From: Fibrobacter sp. | GTDB lineage: Bacteria; Fibrobacterota; Fibrobacteria; Fibrobacterales; Fibrobacteraceae | Assembly (NCBI GenBank): GCA_017520105.1 | Contig: JAFWRL010000107.1 | Location: forward strand, 1 to 6,742 | Reading direction: 5' to 3' | Length of the DNA: 6,742 nt | Part shown: one piece after another, positions 1-5,665 of the stretch | How the letters are laid out: each line of letters starts with the position of its first letter | Numbering within the stretch: the first letter of the stretch is position 1 | Position numbers and translations under genes: made by a program | Notes under the pieces: model-generated | Told to the model about the DNA's origin: nothing | Database searches by the model: none | Seen by the model: the letters and a program-made list of their open reading frames with translations, nothing else

Positions 1-116
1 TATGAGGTCGGTCGCTACGCTCCCTTTGAGGAATGAGAATCACTCAAAGGCGGCTTGCCGCCGGGCTCAAAGCCCGTAGGGCGACCTCAAGCGAATTTAT
101 GAGCGACCTCATCGCT
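1..116. repeat. Cluster of overlapping inverted repeats downstream of pyrF
   Basis: This non-coding stretch follows the pyrF stop and is packed with short perfect inverted repeats. CCTTTGAG (23-30) pairs with CTCAAAGG (43-50). GGCGG (49-53) pairs with CCGCC (58-62). CGGGCT (62-67) pairs with AGCCCG (71-76) around a 3-base loop. TGAGGTC (3-9) can pair with GACCTCA at 83-89 or 105-111, and GGTCGC (10-15) with GCGACC (81-86). GCGACCTCA is directly repeated at 81-89 and 103-111, and CTCAAAG at 43-49 and 66-72, so competing folds are possible. On the minus strand no run of T follows the stems, so it is not a textbook intrinsic terminator. It could be a dispersed palindromic (REP-like) element, a 3' stabilising structure for the operon mRNA, or part of a structured RNA cut by the window edge. 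The pairings are seen directly; the roles are inference. Confidence 0.5.
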
Positions 117-120
117 GGCG

Positions 121-990
121 TCAGCCGCAGGCCTCCGCAAGTTTTTCGAGGGCATCGACGCAGTCGTTCGCGTAGTTCGCCGGAGTATCGTTACGCTGCC
201 AGGCAAAGTTGAGCCCGCTGCTCGAATTGAGCACGTGGAACTTGCGTTTGCCGCCACCGTTTTCAATAGCCTTGAGAACCGTCTTGGCATCGCCGCCCTG
301 ACCGCCCGGCACGCCCGGAATAGACACGCCCGGAATGAGGAATGGAATTTCGTACTTGATTTCTTGCGACAAGTAACGCGTAATGTTTTCAAGTTCGCCC
401 GGATTCGTGGCACCGACAACAGCACCGAGATAGCCCTTGCCAGCATCCCATTCCACAATCTTGTCTGCAACAGAATAGAATGCTTCAGCGGCATCGCGAA
501 TCTTCAAATCCTGAAAATCGTGAGCGCCCTTGTTGCTAGTACGCAAAAGCACGTAGGCACCGTTCTCGCTATTTTCGCGAATGAACGGCCCGACGGAATC
601 GGCCCCCATCCACGGAGAAACAGTCACGGCATCGGCACGGTAAATATCGTAGGCAGCATTGGCGTAAGCGGCACTCGACTTGCCAATGTCGCCACGCTTT
701 GCATCCAAAATAACCGGAATGCCGGCACTTCTATAATCGGCAATGAGCTGCTGCAAAACAAGCATAGACTGGATGCTCACGCATTCGTAATAAGCACTGT
801 TCGGCTTCACGACGGCGGGAGTCACATTGCGTTTCAAACAACATTCCAAGATATCGGAATAGAAACGCTTGATGCGGTCTTCGGGAGTCCCTTCAAGCGG
901 GATAAGCTTGAGCACAGGATCCATGCCCATGCAAACCGGGTTCCCGCACTTTGCAATGCGCTGTTCAAGGCGATCATAAAAGCACGTCAT
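121..990 (-). CDS. pyrF: Orotidine 5'-phosphate decarboxylase (type 2 PyrF)
   Basis: PyrF decarboxylates OMP to UMP, the last step of de novo pyrimidine synthesis, in the cytoplasm as a TIM-barrel dimer. The 289-residue product has the family landmarks in order: GMDP at 22-25, KPNSAYYE at 62-69, the catalytic DAKRGDIG at 96-103 (Asp96, Lys98, Asp101, with Lys62 likely completing the Lys-Asp-Lys-Asp network), PWMGADSVGPF at 126-136 and the glycine-rich phosphate loop PGVSIPGVPGGQGGD at 220-234. The length and the PWMG signature fit the longer type 2 subfamily rather than the roughly 230-residue E. coli type. The ATG at 990 shares its A with the TAA of the upstream methyltransferase gene (TAATG), and a perfect AGGAGG lies 10 bases before it inside that gene, so the start is well supported. 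It is the last gene of the operon seen here. One oddity: the late phosphate-contact motif reads NSSSG (255-259), where relatives usually have NSSR. The rest of the active site looks intact. Confidence 0.95.
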   Translation of the reverse strand: MTCFYDRLEQRIAKCGNPVCMGMDPVLKLIPLEGTPEDRIKRFYSDILECCLKRNVTPAVVKPNSAYYECVSIQSMLVLQQLIADYRSAGIPVILDAKRGDIGKSSAAYANAAYDIYRADAVTVSPWMGADSVGPFIRENSENGAYVLLRTSNKGAHDFQDLKIRDAAEAFYSVADKIVEWDAGKGYLGAVVGATNPGELENITRYLSQEIKYEIPFLIPGVSIPGVPGGQGGDAKTVLKAIENGGGKRKFHVLNSSSGLNFAWQRNDTPANYANDCVDALEKLAEACG

Positions 991-2234
991 TACTTCAATT
1001 CCTCCTGGATTTGAGCGGCTTCGTAAGAGAGAATGCCGTGAGCGACAGCGACGTTCAGAGATTCAAGTTCACTGCTCATCGGAATCTTCACTGTTTCGTC
1101 GGCAAGTTCAATAAAGTACGGATTGGTTCCGGCACCTTCGTTACCCACGAGGAACGCCATCTTGCGAAGCTTGTGCTGCGGGATTTCGCGAAGAGACTGC
1201 TTAGCATGCAAATCCGTCGCGATGATGGTGTAGCCCTTGCTACGGAGGAAATTAATCTGATCGACGAGATCGACGTCGAATTCAAACGGAACGCGGAGGA
1301 ACGTGCCCGACGAACCGCGAACAACCTTCGGGTTGAACGGGCTTACGGTACCGCGACCGAGAATCATGCCGTTAGAACCAAAACCGAGGCTCGTGCGGAA
1401 AAGCGTTCCGAGATTACCCGGATCCTGCACGGCATCCACAAGCGTGAGCACGCTGCGGCTCGTTTCATAGACAGGCTTCTTGCTTGCGATGTTGCAGTAA
1501 GCGATAATGCCCTGCGTCGTAATCGTCGAAGACAGGCGTTTCATCTGTTCTTCGGTGAGCACATGCAACGTAATTTCTGCATCGTTGATGGCATCGATAA
1601 GCGGTGCGTTTTCAAAGCCTTCGACCGCGTAAATCGAGATGACGATTTCGCGGTGGTGCTTCACGAGTTCTTCGACAACGTGTACGCCTTCGCCAAGGAA
1701 CTTGCCTTCGCGTTCACGGCCCTTTTCGGTCGTGCAAGCGATAAGGCGCTTGAACCACGGCGGTGTAGAAGCGGAATCATCAACCGTTTCGACTTGTGCG
1801 GCGCGTGCTTCGAGTGCGGCTTCGTCCAAGTTCTCGTCAACAGACTCTTTCTGTTCGGGGCGTTGGCGATAGACAGGAGCGTTTGCGGAACCTTCGCGAC
1901 GGTTGCGGTTGAACGGCTTGTCGCCAAAGCGGTTCGGACGACGGTCACGGTTGAACGGACGGTCGCCACCGCGACGTTCCTCGCGATTGAACGAACGGCC
2001 TTCGCGATTGTCATCGCGGTTGTCGCGGTCGAAGCGGCGCTCACCACGATCAAAGCGCCGTTCGCCACGATCGCGGTCAAAGCGGCGTTCACCGCGATTA
2101 AAGGGCTTGTCGCCAAAAGGTGAACGTTCGTCGTCGTTGCGACGAGGGCGGCGTTCAGGAGCTTCGCTCACTCCGAATTTACGATCAAGCGTCATTCTTA
2201 CAGTACGCTTCGGCTTGTTTTCTTCTTCACTCAT
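990..2234 (-). CDS. TrmH/SpoU-family RNA 2'-O-ribose methyltransferase with Arg-rich disordered N-terminus
   Basis: The 414-residue product carries a complete SPOUT (SpoU) methyltransferase domain at its C-terminus. Motif 1 is DPGNLGTLFRT (271-281), motif 2 is VGNEGAG (363-369) and motif 3 is IPMSSELESLNVAVA (384-398); together these form the trefoil-knot S-adenosylmethionine site. Residues about 173-245 look like the L30e-like substrate-binding domain. This layout matches the RlmB/TrmH group 3 enzymes, which methylate a ribose 2'-OH in 23S rRNA or tRNA; the exact target cannot be read from sequence. Residues 1 to about 155 are an unusual low-complexity extension rich in Arg, Asp, Asn, Gly and Glu, with seven copies of a G[DE][KR]xF[DN]R heptad at 41-110. 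Relatives are commonly about 250-270 residues, so the tail accounts for the extra length. The ATG at 2234 overlaps the dxs stop (ATGA), with only a weak GGAA before it, which points to translational coupling. Family call is firm; specificity is open. Confidence 0.92.
   Translation of the reverse strand: MSEEENKPKRTVRMTLDRKFGVSEAPERRPRRNDDERSPFGDKPFNRGERRFDRDRGERRFDRGERRFDRDNRDDNREGRSFNREERRGGDRPFNRDRRPNRFGDKPFNRNRREGSANAPVYRQRPEQKESVDENLDEAALEARAAQVETVDDSASTPPWFKRLIACTTEKGREREGKFLGEGVHVVEELVKHHREIVISIYAVEGFENAPLIDAINDAEITLHVLTEEQMKRLSSTITTQGIIAYCNIASKKPVYETSRSVLTLVDAVQDPGNLGTLFRTSLGFGSNGMILGRGTVSPFNPKVVRGSSGTFLRVPFEFDVDLVDQINFLRSKGYTIIATDLHAKQSLREIPQHKLRKMAFLVGNEGAGTNPYFIELADETVKIPMSSELESLNVAVAHGILSYEAAQIQEELK
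1001..1006 (-). promoter_or_regulatory. Shine-Dalgarno site for pyrF
   Basis: The minus strand reads AGGAGG 10 bases before the pyrF ATG at 990. It is a perfect anti-16S match embedded in the last codons of the methyltransferase gene (the Gln-Glu-Glu part of its C-terminus). It fixes the pyrF start and suggests that pyrF is translated efficiently in addition to being coupled through TAATG. It is the only strong site among the coupled junctions of this operon. Confidence 0.8.
1905..2114 (-). repeat. Coding heptad repeats in the methyltransferase tail
   Basis: Residues 41-110 of the methyltransferase contain seven copies of a G[DE][KR]xF[DN]R motif: GDKPFNR (41-47), GERRFDR (48-54), GERRFDR (57-63), GERRFDR (64-70), a degenerate EGRSFNR (78-84), GDRPFNR (90-96) and GDKPFNR (104-110). 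The three central GERRFDR copies lie in near-tandem at about 2093-2025, and the DNA there is visibly repetitive. The composition predicts a disordered, positively charged RNA-binding tail. Such DNA could expand or contract by slippage, so copy number may differ between strains. Confidence 0.8.
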
Positions 2235-4099
2235 AGTTTTTCCATCAACTGTTTGGCGACGGATTCCCCGTCAATTTCTAAGATCTTGTAGAGAGCGTGG
2301 ATATCTCCCTGTTCAACGAACCTGTCCGGAAGACCAAACCGGTACAGTTTCTTGTCCGTATAACCGAGGTCGGACAAAAGTTCCGCAATGGCCGAACCAT
2401 AACCACCCACAAGCGTGTTGTCTTCCAACGTCACAATAACATTGTGGTTTTCAAACAACGACCGGTAGCATTCCTGGTCAAGCGGCTTTATAAAACGGGC
2501 ATCCACGAGCGTCGGGTTGTATCCGTTTTCACGAAGCACGGAAGCGGTTTTCTTGAGTTCATTTGTCATGAAACCAGCACCCAAAAGCAGGATACCGGAA
2601 CCCATCTCAAGAATCTTGGGTTTCTTAAAATCAAACGGCTCTTCCGAAGGTTTAAGCTCTGCGGCAAGCGCAGTTCCTCTCGGATAACGAATGGCCACAA
2701 CGCCTTCCATATCAATGGAAGCGGTCAACATGTCTCGCAATTCATTTTCATTAGATGGAGCCATGAGGGTAAGCCCAGGAACCGTCCGCAAGAACGATAA
2801 ATCGAAAGCACCATGATGCGTAGGCCCGTCTGCACCGACAAGGCCAGCACGGTCAAGCACAAGCACCACATGCAAATTCTGCAATGCAATGTCGTGAATA
2901 ATTTGGTCGTAAGCACGCTGCATGAACGACGAATAAATTGCGACAACAGGGACAATGCCTTCGCAGGCCATACCGGCGGCAAAAGTCACCGCATGTTCTT
3001 CGGCGATGCCCACGTCAATCACGCGGTCCGGCAGATCCTTCATCACAATATCAAGACCGCAGCCTGTAGGCATGGCGGCAGTGATACCCATGATGCGCTT
3101 GTCCTTTTTCGCAAGTTCCAAAAGCGTATTGCCGAACACACTCGTCAAAGACGGGTTCGGATTGCCCGGCTGCATCGGAAGCCCGCTTTCGGGGTCGAAC
3201 GCGCCACAACCATGATACTTTGTCGGGTTCTTCTCGGCAGCGGTAAAGCCGCGGCCTTTTTCGGTAAGCACATGCACAAGGCACGGCCCTTGCTGGTGCT
3301 TGACGCGTTCAAGAATCATCACAAGTTCATTGATGTCGTGACCGTCAATCGGACCGAAATAGCGGATGCCCAAATCTTCGAAGAAACGTCCCGGCTTCAC
3401 GGCATTCTTCGCCGCATTCTCGACCTGCAAGAAGAGGTCGCGGAAACGGGAACCCAAAATGCCCGGAAGTCGCGTCATCACGCGGTCCAAGTCCGTACGC
3501 ATCTTGTTGTAAACCGGATCCGAAATCACGCGGTTCAAGTACTTGCTGAACCCGCCGACGTTGGGCGCGATGCTCATCCTGTTATCGTTCAGGATGATGG
3601 TCATGTTCTGCTTGGAGGCACCCACATTGTTGAGCGCTTCGTACGCCATACCGCCCGTCATGGAGCCGTCTCCAATGACAGCAACCACGTTGTTGTTGCG
3701 GTTGAAATGGTCGCGTGCAACGGCAAAGCCAAGAGCCGCCGAAATCGAAGTCGTGGCATGCCCCGCCCCGAAGCAGTCATAGACGCTTTCGTTCCTTTTC
3801 AAAAATCCGGAAATGCCGCCCTGCTGACGGAGAGTCTCGAACCTGTCGTAACGCCCGGTCAAAAGCTTGTGTACATACGCCTGATGCCCTACGTCCCAGA
3901 CAATCTTGTCGTCCGGCGCGTTATAGACATAGTGAAGCGCAAGTGTAAGTTCAACAACGCCAAGGCTCGAAGCTAGGTGACCGCCATGTTTGGCCACCTG
4001 CCCAATAATGGTCTCGCGAATCTGCGAAGCCAAATGGTACAACTCCTCCACGGAGCAATGCTTCAAGTCCTGAGGCGACTTTACGTCTATCAATTCCAT
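2231..4099 (-). CDS. dxs: 1-deoxy-D-xylulose-5-phosphate synthase
   Basis: DXS condenses pyruvate with glyceraldehyde 3-phosphate, using thiamine diphosphate, to make DXP. This is the entry and flux-controlling step of the MEP isoprenoid pathway; DXP also feeds thiamine and often pyridoxal synthesis. From the ATG at 4099 the product is 622 residues, very close to E. coli Dxs (620). Seen in order: GGHLASSLG (39-47, catalytic His41), GAGHATTSIS (111-120), the ThDP/Mg motif GDGSMTGG (143-150) with NDN (171-173), LTEKGRGF (278-285), GIAEEHAV with catalytic Glu367 (364-371), YSSFMQRAYDQ (389-399) and DGPTHHG (424-430). The transketolase C-terminal domain follows, with LEDNTLVGGYGS at 558-569. An in-frame GTG at 4156 would add 19 residues but lies inside ispA with no ribosome site. 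The ATG at 4099 shares a base with the natural ispA stop (TAATG). No Shine-Dalgarno precedes it, so translation probably depends on coupling. Nothing essential appears missing. Confidence 0.97.
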   Translation of the reverse strand: MELIDVKSPQDLKHCSVEELYHLASQIRETIIGQVAKHGGHLASSLGVVELTLALHYVYNAPDDKIVWDVGHQAYVHKLLTGRYDRFETLRQQGGISGFLKRNESVYDCFGAGHATTSISAALGFAVARDHFNRNNNVVAVIGDGSMTGGMAYEALNNVGASKQNMTIILNDNRMSIAPNVGGFSKYLNRVISDPVYNKMRTDLDRVMTRLPGILGSRFRDLFLQVENAAKNAVKPGRFFEDLGIRYFGPIDGHDINELVMILERVKHQQGPCLVHVLTEKGRGFTAAEKNPTKYHGCGAFDPESGLPMQPGNPNPSLTSVFGNTLLELAKKDKRIMGITAAMPTGCGLDIVMKDLPDRVIDVGIAEEHAVTFAAGMACEGIVPVVAIYSSFMQRAYDQIIHDIALQNLHVVLVLDRAGLVGADGPTHHGAFDLSFLRTVPGLTLMAPSNENELRDMLTASIDMEGVVAIRYPRGTALAAELKPSEEPFDFKKPKILEMGSGILLLGAGFMTNELKKTASVLRENGYNPTLVDARFIKPLDQECYRSLFENHNVIVTLEDNTLVGGYGSAIAELLSDLGYTDKKLYRFGLPDRFVEQGDIHALYKILEIDGESVAKQLMEKL

Positions 4100-4986
4100 T
4101 ATTTTACTCGGGTAATGATGTATGCCGCGATGGAACGGAGGATGGAGGTATCGCACTTCAGACCGTCCAAAGCCTTGATGGATTCCTCGTAAAGTTCCCT
4201 AGCACGTTCCCTAGACTTCTCAAGACCTACGATGGACGGGTAAGTCGCCTTGCCCTTTTAGATGTCGGACCCGGCATCCTTGCCCAGCTCTTCGGTCGTA
4301 GAGACAATATCCAAAATATCATCCACAATCTGGAATGCAAGCCCAATGGAGCGACCGTAGTTGCGGATGATTTCCATATCACTCTCGCTTGCGTCTGCAA
4401 GCATCGCACCGACCAACAGAGACGCTTCAATCAAAGCAGCCGTCTTGTGGTAGTGAATGTAATCGACAATTTCCAAATCGACCGTCTTGCCTTCGCATTC
4501 GATGTCGGTCATTTCGCCACCGATCATGCCGTAAGTGCCGAGCAGGTGCGCGAGGACTTCGATAGCCTTTGCGTTTCCGGTCTTGCCCATCATCTCGAAA
4601 GCGTGGATGCAGAGGGCGTCGCCCGCCATCACGGCGGTAGATTCGCCAAATTTCTTGTGGCTCGTGAGCTTGCCACGGCGGTAGTCGTCGTTATCGACGC
4701 ACGGGAGGTCGTCGTGGATAAGGCTGAACGTGTGGAGCATTTCGAGAGCGCTCGTCGCAAGCCAAATCTTATCCCCTTTGCCGCCGAACATGTCGAACGC
4801 CGCTTTGGCAAGTCCAGGACGCAGACGCTTGCCGCCTGCAAACATGGAATAACGCATAGCCTCGTGCAAACGGCACGGACGGTCCTTTACCGGGGGGAGA
4901 TGTTCATCAAACTTCGCCTCGGCATCTTTTGCGATGCGGGCGAGATATTCCTGAGCAATTTTTGCTTCTGATTCAATAGACTGCAT
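4099..4986 (-). pseudogene. ispA: Polyprenyl/farnesyl diphosphate synthase interrupted by an in-frame stop
   Basis: Intact members condense DMAPP with IPP to give geranyl and farnesyl diphosphate, precursors of undecaprenyl phosphate and quinones. From the ATG at 4986 the frame holds GGKRLRP (51-57), the first Asp-rich motif DDLPCVDNDD (92-101), HKT (180-182), the second Asp-rich motif in FQIVDDILD (218-226) and GKDAGSDI (235-242). Codon 243 is TAA (4260-4258). The same frame then continues for 52 codons, starting KGKATYPSIVGLEK, to a natural TAA at 4101-4099 that overlaps the dxs start. Read through, the protein would be 295 residues, matching the family (E. coli 299). Only one codon is wrong and there is no frameshift; a CAA (Gln) to TAA change is the simplest origin. 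The 242-residue product lacks the conserved KATYP segment and last helices, so it is probably inactive. It could instead be a sequencing error. An upstream GTG (5016) would add 10 residues, but it precedes the candidate promoter box, so I prefer 4986. Confidence 0.85.
4258..4260 (-). other. Premature TAA codon within ispA
   Basis: The minus-strand codon TAA sits between GSDI and KGKATYP, a place where prenyl synthases normally have one ordinary residue. The frame is the same on both sides. Other genes here (the methyltransferase and the upstream lipoprotein-like gene) use TAA as their genuine terminator, so TAA is not reassigned to an amino acid in this genome. Confidence 0.9.
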
Positions 4987-4991
4987 GCCTA

Positions 4992-4999
4992 CAAAGATA
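4992..4999 (-). promoter_or_regulatory. Candidate TAnnTTTG promoter box for the ispA-dxs operon
   Basis: The minus strand reads TATCTTTG and ends five bases before the ispA ATG at 4986. This is an exact match to the TAnnTTTG -7 element known from Bacteroidetes housekeeping sigma promoters. If used, transcription would begin at or next to the start codon, giving a leaderless or very short-leader mRNA. That agrees with the absence of a Shine-Dalgarno site. No convincing upstream TTG lies at the usual 17-23 base spacing. A perfect TTGACA at 5036-5031 is about 31 bases upstream of the box, which is too far, so the promoter is tentative. Confidence 0.4.
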
Positions 5000-5090
5000 C
5001 TTAATTCAAGGAGCACTTAAAAGGGTTTTATGTCAAAAGTATGGTTTTAAAACTTTCATCACAAATGCAATTTTGCAAGGCGAAAAGCTA

Positions 5091-5134
5091 AAAACCAATG
5101 ACTAATGACCATTGACTAACGACCAGCAGTCAAT
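5091..5134 (-). terminator. Weak possible terminator after the lipoprotein-like gene
   Basis: Just after the stop at 5138, the minus-strand transcript can form ATTGACT/AGTCAAT (7 pairs, 5134-5128 with 5117-5111, 10-base loop) or the competing CAATG/CATTG (5114-5110 with 5100-5096). The second stem is followed directly by GGTTTTT. Both stems are AT-rich and weak and the T run is short, so this is a low-confidence terminator. It would separate the lipoprotein-like gene from the ispA operon. Confidence 0.3.
5095..5122. repeat. Degenerate heptanucleotide tandem repeat (four units)
   Basis: Four successive 7-base units with consensus CYAWYGA fill this intergenic spot: CCAATGA, then CTAATGA, then CCATTGA, then CTAACGA. 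A fifth, decayed unit (CCAGCAG) follows. Units 1-2 and 3-4 also form a 14-base dimer repeat with 12 of 14 positions identical. The pattern resembles the short tandemly repeated repetitive (STRR) heptads known from heterocystous cyanobacterial intergenic DNA. No function is evident. Confidence 0.65.
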
Positions 5135-5137
5135 CTT

Positions 5138-5665
5138 TTAGAAAAGAACGCCATAAAGCGTTATATCGTCTAGATAGAATTCCGTTCCGTTGCGGACGAA
5201 GAAGTGCAGCTGGCGCACATCATCCTTGAGCGTATTCCAGGCGATATAGCAGTTGCTCACATCCTGCGCGGTATAGCACAAGTCGTCGTACTTCACGACA
5301 TAGCGCGTCCACTTCTGCGAATTCAAATCTTTCCATTCCGAGGCCGCCTTGAGCGAAAGCCCGGCAACTTCTGATTCCTTATCCCAGTTTTCGAGCGACA
5401 CTCGGATCTGGCCAGAACCCTTCGCATAAAACGAAATGGAGTCGAGCGAAGAGAGATTCCAAGCCTCGTCGCGGAGCATCATGCCGGTCAAGACCCAGGC
5501 GTAAATATTATTTGTCCCCACCAAGTTGTACTTCCCGTGGAACACCTTGGACTTGCGTTCGTTATCCGTTTCAAACGACTTGGAGAAAATTCTGGAGCCG
5601 ACAGAATCCATGCTAAAATACCAATTCGCGGTATCCTTAACATTTTCAAAATTCTGCATAACGAC
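5138..5665 (-). other. C-terminal jelly-roll / CBM-like domain
   Basis: About 175 residues at the end of the lipoprotein-like protein have the pattern of galactose-binding-like beta-sandwich modules. There is an opening QNFEN strand, a central SLDSISFYAKGSGQIRVSL strand pair, then WTRYVVKYDDL, and a closing FYLDDITLYG. In CBM11/CBM30-type modules such segments surround a ligand cleft and a structural calcium. Assignment to a named family needs a profile search; ligand and binding are inferred. Confidence 0.5.

Noticed and set aside
235..1014. 259-codon plus-strand open frame opposite pyrF
   Set aside because: It is the antisense shadow of a clear PyrF; it has no family motifs and no ribosome site.
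951..2123. 390-codon plus-strand open frame opposite the methyltransferase
   Set aside because: It arises from the Arg/Asp-rich codons of the sense gene; its C-terminus is simply low-complexity Ala/Val/Thr from the repeat read backwards.
2813..3976. 387-codon plus-strand open frame opposite dxs
   Set aside because: The sense strand encodes a full DXS with all motifs; the antisense product has His/Arg-rich composition typical of a shadow frame.
4100..4156. GTG at 4156 as an upstream start of dxs
   Set aside because: It adds 19 residues absent from the family and lacks a ribosome site; ATG at 4099 gives the usual length and the TAATG overlap.
4258..4260. Reassigned genetic code (TAA read as Gln)
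   Set aside because: The methyltransferase, the lipoprotein-like gene and ispA itself all end at TAA at the expected family length.
5031..5036. TTGACA as a sigma-70 -35 box for ispA
   Set aside because: No TATAAT-like -10 is found at 16-18 bases; the only good box (TATCTTTG) is 31 bases away.
5044..5053. GTTTTAAAAC palindrome as an operator
   Set aside because: Short AT-rich palindromes are expected by chance in this AT-rich gap and no regulator is nearby.
5095..5122. CRISPR-like array
   Set aside because: The units are 7 bases, tandem without spacers, and no cas gene is nearby.
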